Source: DASQTB01 sp035642095 (GTDB lineage Bacteria; Actinomycetota; UBA4738; CALAEC01). Taken from it: a stretch of DNA of 5,892 bases. Below, in pieces: positions 1-5,533 of this stretch. The stretch covers positions 1 to 5,892 of the forward strand of contig DASQTB010000106.1 in assembly GCA_035642095.1 (NCBI GenBank), written 5' to 3'. Position 1 is the first letter of the stretch. Every line of letters starts with the position of its first letter. Under the pieces are notes generated by a model, which ran no database searches, had not been told where the DNA came from, and saw nothing but the letters and a program-made list of their open reading frames with translations. Both the position numbers and the translations under genes were made by a program.

Positions 1-2
1 GG

Positions 3-1310
3 GGCGGGGGAGGTGTCCTGGGCGACCTCGGCGAGATCTTCGAGGACGCCTTCGGGAACCTCGGCGAGTCGCTCGGCGGAGCCGACGGCCCGGCGGACCT
101 GCTCGGGTGTCTCCTCCCGGATCGGCCGTTCTCCGGTCAACCCGTCGGCGACGTTCCCATCGAGCAGGCGGTGAGGACGATCGCCGGCCAGGTCGAGGAC
201 CTACGGGAGCTCGAGTTCACCGAGCCGGTCCACCCGGTGTTCGTCTCGCCGGAGGAGTCCGCCGCTCGGGTCCAGGATCTGTTCCTGGAGGAGTACACCG
301 AGGACATCGGGGATGCCGAGGGCCGCCTCCTGACCGCCCTCGGAGCGGTTCCCCCGGGGACCGACCTCAGAGCTCTCCGGTCCGAGATCCTGGGCCAGCA
401 GGTGGCGGGGTTCTACGATCCCGAGACCGGCGAGCTGGTCATCCGGCACGGAGGGGCCGATCTCACGCTGATGGATCGGGTGGTGCTGGCCCACGAGCTC
501 GACCACGCCCTGACCGACCAGGTGCTGGGGATCCCGCTCCCGGACGACCTCCGCACCGGGCAGGAGGACGCCGACCTGGCCAGGACGGCCCTGGTCGAGG
601 GAGACGCCACCCTCCTGATGCAGCTCTACGCGGCCTCGGTCCCGTTGGGGGACCAGGTCGAGGGGCTCGATCCGTCGGCGATCGGCGAAGCCATCCGGGC
701 CCAGGCCGATCTGGCCGAGATGCCGCCGTACCTGGCTGCCGAGATGACCTTTCCGTACGAGGGGGGACTGGCCTTCGTCTGCGACCTGTACCGGGACGGC
801 GGCTGGGCTGCCGTCGATCAGGCGTACCGCGCCCCGCCCGACAGCTCGGTCGAGATCCTCGCCCCGGAGCTGTACTCGAACGGATTCGAACCCGTCGATC
901 CCCGAGATCCCGGAACTCTCCGGCGGCCGTGGCGACGTCTGGTCATCAGCCAGCTCGGCGCCGCCCAGCTCCTCTGGCTGTTCGAAGCTCCCGGTGGCCG
1001 AACATCGGACGCGGTGCGGGACGCCGAGACCGCCGCGGGGGCCTGGGCCGGGGGCGAGATCCACCTCTGGGAGGCCGGGGCCGACTCGGCCCTGGGCATA
1101 TCCCTGGTCGAGCGTCCCGGGGAGGACGGCCTGTGCCGGGCGGTGATGGACTGGTACCGGGACGCCTTCGACGACGATCGGGAGCAGGGCGACGGCCGGT
1201 TGTTGCGCGCCGTGGGCGGACGTCAGGACGCAGACGTGCGCTGCCACGACGACGAGGTCCGGGTGGGGATCGGTCCCACCCTCGACACGGCCCGGGCTCT
1301 GTCCCGCTGA
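3..1310 (+). CDS. Putative zinc metallopeptidase (HExxH/EGDA family), 5'-truncated by the window edge
   Basis: The frame is open from the window edge to a TGA at 1308-1310, giving 435 visible residues. The true start lies upstream. A GTG at 171 is in frame, but it sits inside a continuous coding stretch and I do not take it as the start. Numbering from the first visible codon, HELDH (residues 164-168, bases 492-506) is an HExxH zinc motif. EGDATLLM (Glu199, bases 597-599) is positioned as a gluzincin-like third ligand. Between them the chain is acidic and helical. FYDPETGELVI (137-147) just before the motif and PPDSSVEIL (278-286) after it resemble blocks I associate with a family of bacterial hypothetical proteins having a putative metallopeptidase fold. 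Substrate and location cannot be told because the N-terminus, and any signal peptide, is missing. The visible N-terminus is Gly-rich. It lies upstream of two other zinc peptidases on the same strand. Metallopeptidase-like assignment is fairly sure; proteolytic activity is inference. Confidence 0.75.
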   Translation, partial: GGGGVLGDLGEIFEDAFGNLGESLGGADGPADLLGCLLPDRPFSGQPVGDVPIEQAVRTIAGQVEDLRELEFTEPVHPVFVSPEESAARVQDLFLEEYTEDIGDAEGRLLTALGAVPPGTDLRALRSEILGQQVAGFYDPETGELVIRHGGADLTLMDRVVLAHELDHALTDQVLGIPLPDDLRTGQEDADLARTALVEGDATLLMQLYAASVPLGDQVEGLDPSAIGEAIRAQADLAEMPPYLAAEMTFPYEGGLAFVCDLYRDGGWAAVDQAYRAPPDSSVEILAPELYSNGFEPVDPRDPGTLRRPWRRLVISQLGAAQLLWLFEAPGGRTSDAVRDAETAAGAWAGGEIHLWEAGADSALGISLVERPGEDGLCRAVMDWYRDAFDDDREQGDGRLLRAVGGRQDADVRCHDDEVRVGIGPTLDTARALSR

Positions 1311-1349
1311 TCCGCTGGGGGGCGCCACTCCAAATCTCGCCTCCGGCGG

Positions 1350-1355
1350 TAGCAT
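1350..1355 (+). promoter_or_regulatory. Possible -10 element (TAGCAT) of htpX
   Basis: TAGCAT fits the TAnnnT pattern and lies 25 bp before the htpX start codon, so a transcript would begin near 1362, ahead of the ribosome binding site. I see no good TTGAC-like -35 box at 16-18 bp upstream. The call rests on the hexamer and its position in the 70-bp spacer. Confidence 0.25.
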
Positions 1356-1371
1356 CGAGGAGGAACGAGAG

Positions 1372-1377
1372 AGGAGG
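1372..1377 (+). promoter_or_regulatory. Shine-Dalgarno of htpX (AGGAGG, short spacing)
   Basis: AGGAGG ends only 3 nt before the ATG at 1381, which is closer than usual. A second GAGGAGG lies at 1357-1363, 17 nt away. The duplicated purine-rich boxes support the ATG at 1381, but spacing is not ideal for either. Confidence 0.6.
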
Positions 1378-1380
1378 ACG

Positions 1381-2235
1381 ATGATCGGCATCAACCGGGT
1401 GAAGTCATGGCTCCTGATCGCCGCCATGGCCGGCCTGTTCGTGGCCATCGGGGGTGCGATCGGTGGTTCCCAGGGGGTTCTGTGGGGGCTGGGCCTGGCC
1501 TTGGCTTTCAACTTCGCCATGTACTGGGCCAGCGATAGGATCGCCATCGCGGCCACGCGGTCGAAGCCTGTCACCGAGGCGGAAGCCCCGAGGCTCTACG
1601 CCGTGGTCCGGGAGCTGGCCGCCGAGGCCCGAGCGCCGTTGCCCAGGATCTACGTCAGCGAGATGGCCCAGCCGAACGCTTTTGCCACCGGCCGGAACCC
1701 TGAGCACGCCGCGGTGTCGGTCACCAGCGGGATCCTTCAGGTCCTGGACGAGCGGGAGCTGCGGGCGGTCCTGGCCCACGAGCTCTCTCACGTGATGAAC
1801 CGGGACATCCTGGTCTCGACCATCGCCTCGGCGATCGGCTCCGCGTTCACCTACCTGGCGTACATGGTGTTCTTCTTCGGCGGGGACGACGACGAGAGCC
1901 CGCTGGGCGGCCTGGGATTCATCCTGATCTGGCTGGTGGCCCCGATCGCGGCCGCGCTCATCCAGATGGCGGTCTCCCGGTCACGGGAGTACCAGGCGGA
2001 CGAGTCGGGGGCCATCCTGTCTCGAGATCCCGACGCGCTGGCCAGCGCGCTGCTCAAGCTGGAGGCCACGTCGAAGCGGGTCCCGGCACCGGTCAACCCG
2101 GCCCAGGCCCACCTGTTCATCGTCAACCCGCTCCGGGCCGGCGGAGTGGCCACGCTGTTCTCCACCCATCCCCCGACGGAGGACCGGGTCCGGCGGCTGC
2201 AGGAGATCGCCCAGCGGATCGGGGCCGGCCGCTGA
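1381..2235 (+). CDS. htpX: Zinc metalloprotease HtpX (peptidase family M48B)
   Basis: HtpX is a membrane-embedded zinc endopeptidase that degrades misfolded membrane proteins, with its active site on the cytoplasmic side; that role comes from the family, chiefly E. coli HtpX. The 284 residues match the usual length. Two hydrophobic segments lie near residues 9-28 and 32-50. The conserved stretch PRIYVSEMAQPNAFATGR (88-105) is followed by the zinc motif AHELSHVMNRD (132-142) with His133, Glu134 and His137. Two further membrane segments lie near 145-166 and 178-198. SREYQADE (201-208) then supplies the third ligand, Glu203. The C-terminal FSTHPPTEDRVRRL (260-273) is the M48 signature tail. The ATG at 1381 is preceded by AGGAGG and leaves an N-terminus typical of the family. 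It is 70 bp downstream of the putative metallopeptidase and 109 bp upstream of the M23 gene. No key residue is missing. Confidence 0.95.
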   Translation: MIGINRVKSWLLIAAMAGLFVAIGGAIGGSQGVLWGLGLALAFNFAMYWASDRIAIAATRSKPVTEAEAPRLYAVVRELAAEARAPLPRIYVSEMAQPNAFATGRNPEHAAVSVTSGILQVLDERELRAVLAHELSHVMNRDILVSTIASAIGSAFTYLAYMVFFFGGDDDESPLGGLGFILIWLVAPIAAALIQMAVSRSREYQADESGAILSRDPDALASALLKLEATSKRVPAPVNPAQAHLFIVNPLRAGGVATLFSTHPPTEDRVRRLQEIAQRIGAGR

Positions 2236-2285
2236 CCGGGCGGGGCGGGCCGGACCTTCCCATCCATCCGGACGACGAGGAGGGG

Positions 2286-2314
2286 TTGGCCTTCCGGCGT
2301 GAAATAGATACGCT
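2286..2314 (+). promoter_or_regulatory. Candidate promoter of the M23 peptidase gene
   Basis: TTGGCC (2286-2291) and TACGCT (2309-2314) are separated by exactly 17 bp, fitting a TTGnC / TAnnnT housekeeping promoter. Transcription would begin near 2320-2322 and give a leader of about 24 nt before the ATG at 2345. The region is locally AT-richer (GAAATAGATA, 2301-2310) than its surroundings. The same bases can instead be read as a short upstream ORF (2286-2348); the two readings compete. Confidence 0.4.
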
Positions 2315-2344
2315 GGGCCGGCCGCGTTGCGGGCCTCCGTCCAT

Positions 2345-3571
2345 ATGAGAGCTCTCCTTCGGATCACCGCGCTGACCGGCCTGTTGGCGGTGCTGCAGGT
2401 CCTGACCCCCCTGGCCGGCTCGGCCCAGATCGATCCGTGCAACCCGGTCCCGATCCCGGGCCTCTGCGATCAGTCGCCGTCCCCCGTCACCGACCCCGGT
2501 GACGTCTCGCCCGGCCCCGGCGGAGGTGGCGAAGGAGGAGGAGGAGTCACCGGGGACTTCCCCGGGCTCACCGGCGGCGGCGGCGGACAGGGAGGCCTCG
2601 GCGGGCTCACCGGCGGGGAGGGCCCGGCGGCCGCCCCCGAGCCGCCCGCGGCCCCAGGGCCGTTCCGGGTCACGTCGCCGAACAACACGCAGCAGCTGGT
2701 CGACACCCTCAAGCCGCTTGAGCAGCAGGGCGTGACGCTGGAGGAAGCCCTCCTCCGGGTGGTGGGACCCTTCCCGGTCGCCGGTCTGGCCTCCTGGACG
2801 GACGACTGGCACGCCTGCCGCGACGGGTGCACCCGGTTCCACGAGGGGCTGGATATCTTCGCCGCGCACGGGACGCCGCTGGTGGCCACGGCCGACGGCG
2901 TGGTCACCCAGAAGCTGGTCGGGACGCTGTCGGGGACCAGCCTGGAGATCGAGGACGCCAACGGGGTCCAGTACTTCTACGCGCACCTGTCCGCCTGGGC
3001 CGAGCCGATCGAGGTCGGAGATCCGGTCCAGGTGGGCCAGGTGATCGGGTACGTCGGCAATACCGGGAACGCCATCTCCACGCCGCCCCACCTCCATCTG
3101 GAGATCCAGCCCGGAGGCATCCCCGTGCCGCCGAAGCCGTTCGTGGACCGGTGGCTCCAGATCGCCGAGCTGGAGGCCCAGCAGCTCGTGGCCCAGACCA
3201 CGGGGGAGCCGCTGGCGCCCGGCGTCCAGGCCACGGCCAACTACCGCCTGACCCGGCTGTTCGATCTGGCCGGGAGCGGCGAGATCCTCGAGGTCGGGGC
3301 CCAGCGGCTGCTCGCCCTGACCGGCATCCAGCCGTCCGTGTCTTCCCTGGAGATGGCGGAGCGGGTGGTCGGCCAGATGGCCTTCGAGATCGACTGGACC
3401 GGTCAGGCCGACGCCCGGCTGATCGCCCTGGCCCGGCGATACGCCAGCCTGGTCGGATCGCAGGACCTGTCGGGGGCCTCTCCGTGGGCGCCGCTGGGAT
3501 CGGCCAGGGGCCAGGTCCCGGTCGACGGCGTCACCCCCGTCACCCAGAGCCCTCCGGAGCAGGGCGATTAG
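2345..3571 (+). CDS. Secreted M23 (LytM/peptidoglycan endopeptidase-like) metallopeptidase
   Basis: M23 enzymes cut peptide crosslinks of peptidoglycan or act as wall-hydrolase regulators outside the membrane. From the ATG at 2345 the protein has 408 residues. Residues 1-27 form a signal peptide (Arg-containing start, hydrophobic core, G-S-A before a likely cut at Gln28), which is why I prefer this start to the in-frame TTG at 2327. A short Cys-containing segment (PCNPVPIPGLC, 31-41) and a Gly/Pro-rich linker (about 45-108) follow. The M23 domain spans about 140-270: FHEGLDIF (165-172) with His166 and Asp170, ATADG (181-185), YFYAHL (210-215) with His214, and HLHLEI (249-254) with His251. All ligands and catalytic residues are present, so an active enzyme is likely. 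The C-terminal 135 or so residues are unassigned. No clear Shine-Dalgarno precedes the ATG. The stop TAG (3569-3571) overlaps the stop of convergent yajQ. Confidence 0.92.
   Translation: MRALLRITALTGLLAVLQVLTPLAGSAQIDPCNPVPIPGLCDQSPSPVTDPGDVSPGPGGGGEGGGGVTGDFPGLTGGGGGQGGLGGLTGGEGPAAAPEPPAAPGPFRVTSPNNTQQLVDTLKPLEQQGVTLEEALLRVVGPFPVAGLASWTDDWHACRDGCTRFHEGLDIFAAHGTPLVATADGVVTQKLVGTLSGTSLEIEDANGVQYFYAHLSAWAEPIEVGDPVQVGQVIGYVGNTGNAISTPPHLHLEIQPGGIPVPPKPFVDRWLQIAELEAQQLVAQTTGEPLAPGVQATANYRLTRLFDLAGSGEILEVGAQRLLALTGIQPSVSSLEMAERVVGQMAFEIDWTGQADARLIALARRYASLVGSQDLSGASPWAPLGSARGQVPVDGVTPVTQSPPEQGD
2563..2616 (+). repeat. 15-bp direct repeat in the M23 linker
   Basis: CGGGCTCACCGGCGG occurs at 2563-2577 and again at 2602-2616. 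The 39-bp offset keeps the reading frame, and both copies encode a Gly-Leu-Thr-Gly-Gly motif. It looks like an internal duplication in a low-complexity linker, not a mobile or regulatory repeat. Confidence 0.7.
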
Positions 3572-4059
3572 CGGTAGTTCGTGAACTGAATCGGGATACC
3601 GAAGTCCCGCTCCTTCAGTGAGGCGATGACCTCCTGGAGGTCGTCCTTCGATTTGGCGGTGACCCGGATCTGATCTCCCTGCACCTGGGCCTGGACCTTC
3701 CGCCCCAACCCCTTGATGTGCTTGTTGATCTCCCGGGCCTTCTCGTCCGAGATCCCCCGGCTGATGTTCACGCTCCGCCGGTAGGTCCCCCGAGCGGCGG
3801 GGAGCACCGGGCCCTCGTGCACCGCCTTGAGGGACACCTTCCTCCGGACCATCTTGTCCTTCAGCACCTCGACCGCCGCCCGGAGGCGGTCCTCGGTGGA
3901 GGAGCGGAGCTCGATCAGGTCGGCGTCCTGCTCCACCGACGTGCCGGTGTTCTTGAAGTCGAACCGCTGGACGATCTCCCGGCGGGCCTGGTCCACCGCG
4001 TTGGTGACCTCGGCCATGTCGACCTCGGAGACGATGTCGAAGGAGGACGCCTTGGCCAC
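3568..4059 (-). CDS. yajQ: YajQ family nucleotide-binding protein (cyclic-di-GMP-binding UPF0234)
   Basis: YajQ proteins are small cytoplasmic proteins with two ferredoxin-like folds. Some members bind cyclic di-GMP and act with transcription factors (shown in Xanthomonas); others have been linked to nucleic acid or nucleotide binding. The role in this organism is unknown. From a GTG at 4059-4057 the product has 163 residues, the usual family length. It opens with SSFDIVSEVD (5-14), the typical N-terminus. RFDFKNT (32-38) and KVQAQVQGDQIRVTAKSKDD (121-140) are the most conserved blocks. The reading frame continues upstream to 4167, but that extension is antisense to tRNA-Tyr and carries no family similarity, so I reject it. 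A -10-like TAGGAT on this strand (4073-4068) ends 8 nt before the GTG, and there is no Shine-Dalgarno, so the mRNA may be leaderless. The stop codon TAA overlaps the TAG of the convergent M23 gene. Confidence 0.94.
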   Translation of the reverse strand: MAKASSFDIVSEVDMAEVTNAVDQARREIVQRFDFKNTGTSVEQDADLIELRSSTEDRLRAAVEVLKDKMVRRKVSLKAVHEGPVLPAARGTYRRSVNISRGISDEKAREINKHIKGLGRKVQAQVQGDQIRVTAKSKDDLQEVIASLKERDFGIPIQFTNYR

Positions 4060-4066
4060 GGCCCGG

Positions 4067-4073
4067 TATCCTA
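4067..4073. promoter_or_regulatory. Overlapping divergent -10 elements for tRNA-Tyr (+) and yajQ (-)
   Basis: TATCCT (4067-4072) on the + strand and TAGGAT (4073-4068) on the - strand both fit TAnnnT and share five base pairs. They lie in the 25-bp gap between the yajQ start codon (4059) and the first base of tRNA-Tyr (4085), where promoters for both must fit. Symmetric -10 regions that fire in both directions are an established bacterial promoter type. I do not see a convincing -35 box on either side. Confidence 0.4.
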
Positions 4074-4084
4074 GATGAGCTTCC

Positions 4085-4166
4085 GGGGGGGTGCCCGAGC
4101 GGCCAAAGGGAGCGGTCTGTAAAATCGCCGGCGTAGCCTGCGCAGGTTCGAATCCTGCCCCCCCCA
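4085..4166 (+). tRNA. tRNA-Tyr (anticodon GTA)
   Basis: The full cloverleaf can be folded by eye. The acceptor is GGGGGGG (4085-4091) with CCCCCCC (4159-4165) and discriminator A4166. The D arm, CCCGAGCGGCCAAAGGG, matches bacterial tRNA-Tyr closely. The anticodon stem GCGGT/ATCGC (4112-4116/4124-4128, one G-U pair) carries loop CTGTAAA with anticodon GTA at 4119-4121. There is a class II variable arm (4129-4141) with a GGC/GCC stem. The T arm is GCAGG-TTCGAAT-CCTGC (4142-4158). CCA is not encoded. The gene is 82 nt long, divergent from yajQ, and begins directly upstream of the hydrolase gene. Confidence 0.97.
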
Positions 4167-4168
4167 CG

Positions 4169-4175
4169 AAGGAGG
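4169..4175 (+). promoter_or_regulatory. Strong Shine-Dalgarno (AAGGAGG) after tRNA-Tyr with no standard start codon behind it
   Basis: AAGGAGG begins 2 nt after the tRNA-Tyr discriminator base. No ATG, GTG or TTG occurs in any frame between it and base 4212. It most likely serves the alpha/beta hydrolase that follows. The codon it would use is unclear: ACG at 4185 has 9-nt spacing, ATC at 4194 has 18 nt. Confidence 0.5.
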
Positions 4176-4193
4176 GCCGGGCACACGGGCGGG

Positions 4194-5060
4194 ATCCGCA
4201 CTGAGGGCGAGCTGAAGCTGGCAGACGGCCGGGCCCTGGCCTACGCCGAGTACGGCGACCCCGAGGGCCGGCCGATCCTCTTCTTCCACGCCGTTCCGGG
4301 GTCCCGCCTGTGGCTGGACGAGGACCTCACCCGCTCGATGAAGGTCCGCCTCATCACGGCCGACCGTCCCGGCTACGGCCGCTCCGACCTCAATCGGGGC
4401 GGCAGCCTGCTCAGCTGGGCCGGCGACGTGGAATCGCTGGCGGACGAGCTGGGCTTGGAACGGTTCGGCGTCGTGGCGTGGTCGATGGGCGGTCCCTTCG
4501 CGCTGGCCTGCGGAGCGCACCTCGGTCCTCGTCTGACCCGCCTCGGGCTCTTCTCGATCAGCCACACGCCGATCGAGGAGGAGCCCGGGGGGCTGGAGGC
4601 CCTGTCCGAAGAGGAACGGGAGCAGGTCGAGCTGGCCAAGCGCGACCCCGAGCGGCTGATCGCCAGCTGGAGGCTGGACGAGGACGGGTTGCACGACATC
4701 GCCCGCGATCCGCTGAGCGTCCTCTCGTCCCTCGGCGGGGCGGACGGATGGGTGATGAAGGACGTGGCCCTCCGCAAGTCGCTGGAGGCCCACATCCGGG
4801 AGGGCGTCCGTCCGGGCCCCCTGGGCATGCTGTGGGAGGAGGTCATGGTGGCCCGGCCGTGGGGGTTCGCCCTGGCCGACGTTGAGGTCCAGGTCCGACT
4901 GTGGCACGGGGAGCACGATCCCGTCCCGGTGGAGCGAGCCGAGTTCGTGGCGGCGCGAGCCCCGCTGTCGCGGCTGACGGTCTGGCCGGGCGAGGGACAC
5001 TGCGGCTTCATTCGCCGGTGGGACGAGGTCCTCGCGGCGATGACCGAGGACGTGGACTGA
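4194..5060 (+). CDS. Alpha/beta hydrolase, start codon non-canonical or unresolved
   Basis: This is a serine hydrolase of the alpha/beta-fold superfamily, cytoplasmic as no signal peptide is visible. The substrate is unknown. Coding signal and family similarity clearly begin before the first in-frame ATG at 4338. TEGELKLADGRALAYAEYGD and then LFFHAVPGSR (oxyanion-side HG-like loop near His32) are normal N-terminal blocks, encoded from about 4200. No in-frame ATG, GTG or TTG exists between the upstream stop (TAG, 4134-4136) and 4338. I set the boundary at ATC 4194 (288 residues); ACG 4185 or CTG 4212 are alternatives, as is a base error. With this numbering the nucleophile is Ser97 in AWSMGG (Ala replacing the first Gly of GxSxG), the acid is Asp242 in GEHDPVPV, and the base is His269 in EGHCGF. 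The triad is intact. The TGA (5058-5060) directly abuts the stop of the convergent DUF192 gene. It is probably co-transcribed with tRNA-Tyr. Confidence 0.82.
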   Translation: MRTEGELKLADGRALAYAEYGDPEGRPILFFHAVPGSRLWLDEDLTRSMKVRLITADRPGYGRSDLNRGGSLLSWAGDVESLADELGLERFGVVAWSMGGPFALACGAHLGPRLTRLGLFSISHTPIEEEPGGLEALSEEEREQVELAKRDPERLIASWRLDEDGLHDIARDPLSVLSSLGGADGWVMKDVALRKSLEAHIREGVRPGPLGMLWEEVMVARPWGFALADVEVQVRLWHGEHDPVPVERAEFVAARAPLSRLTVWPGEGHCGFIRRWDEVLAAMTEDVD

Positions 5061-5510
5061 CTACTGCTCCAGGCGGATCCGGTCGCCGACCTGGACGCCG
5101 TGCTCTTCGAAGAACCCCTGATTGACCTCCAGCGCTCCGGTCCACGGCGCGCCGGGTTCGTACAGCCGGCAGGGTTCCTCCCGGCACGGCTCCATGTCGT
5201 GGATCCGGAAGATCCGTCCCTCCTGGTCCCAGAACGCCACCGATAAGGGGATCAAGGTGCCCTTCATCCAGAACGGGGTGGGGGTCGGCTCTGGAACGAG
5301 GAAGACCATCCCCGCGTCCTCGTCGAGCTCCTCCCGCCCCATCAACCCCCGGGCTCGCTCCGCGTTGGTGTCGGCAAGCTCCACGGCTACCTCGACGTCT
5401 GTGGAGCCGGAGTCGATGAGGACCGTCGCCTCGGGCTGTTCGGAGCACGCTGCCAGCAGGATCGTCGCCAGAGCGATCCCTGGTCGAAGTCGCCTCACTG
5501 CCTCTATCAT
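5061..5510 (-). CDS. DUF192 family lipoprotein
   Basis: DUF192 proteins are small, often exported, beta-rich proteins of unknown function. From the ATG at 5510 the product has 149 residues. Residues 1-22 are a lipoprotein signal: Arg-rich start, hydrophobic GIALATILL, then lipobox L-A-A-Cys22. It is therefore predicted to be anchored outside the membrane. The domain fills the rest: ERARGLMGR (51-59), GMVFLVP (67-73), FWMKGTLIPLSVAFWDQEG (80-98), the paired MEPC..EPC..Y region (106-117), ALEVNQGFF (126-134) and VGDRI (141-145), all typical of the family. Alternative starts are ATG 5531, which only adds residues before a good signal peptide, and GTG 5498, which would leave MRRLRPGIAL. Neither candidate has a strong ribosome binding site. 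The gene is convergent with the hydrolase with no spacer, and divergent from tRNA-Thr, whose first base is 23 bp from the ATG at 5510. Confidence 0.9.
   Translation of the reverse strand: MIEAVRRLRPGIALATILLAACSEQPEATVLIDSGSTDVEVAVELADTNAERARGLMGREELDEDAGMVFLVPEPTPTPFWMKGTLIPLSVAFWDQEGRIFRIHDMEPCREEPCRLYEPGAPWTGALEVNQGFFEEHGVQVGDRIRLEQ
5505..5510 (+). promoter_or_regulatory. Candidate -10 element (TATCAT) for the tRNA-Thr/tRNA-Met/tuf unit
   Basis: TATCAT differs from TATAAT at one base and lies 23 bp before tRNA-Thr, so transcription would begin near 5517 with a short 5' leader to be removed by RNase P. It sits on top of the start codon of the divergent DUF192 gene. No clear -35 box is seen 16-18 bp upstream. 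Confidence 0.35.
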
Positions 5511-5533
5511 GACCGTACCAGTGTGACGCATCC

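Noticed and set aside
171..173. GTG as start of the first peptidase
   Set aside because: The frame is open upstream to the window edge with the same codon usage, and the GTG has no ribosome binding site close by.
107..1384. 425-codon + strand frame overlapping the first peptidase
   Set aside because: It is Arg/Gly/Pro-rich with no family motif and is a typical high-GC shadow of the frame that contains HELDH and EGDA.
201..1574. 457-codon minus-strand frame antisense to the first peptidase and htpX
   Set aside because: No recognisable motif, and it opposes two better supported genes.
2250..2271. Hairpin CCGGA/TCCGG after htpX as a terminator
   Set aside because: A 5-bp stem with a 12-nt loop and no T-tract is too weak to call.
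4060..4201. Minus-strand N-terminal extensions over tRNA-Tyr, reading GGAGFEPA, GGQDSNLRR or GGRIRTC in the three frames
   Set aside because: These are the well-known false peptides made by translating the antisense of a tRNA T arm and acceptor stem. Family length and N-terminal similarity put the yajQ start at 4059.
2123..4201. 692-codon minus-strand frame across the M23 gene
   Set aside because: It is a GC-rich shadow. It runs antisense to recognisable htpX and M23 coding sequence and through yajQ in another frame, with low-complexity composition.
4071..5000. 309-codon minus-strand frame antisense to the hydrolase
   Set aside because: It opposes a hydrolase with an intact catalytic triad, and its end is antisense tRNA.
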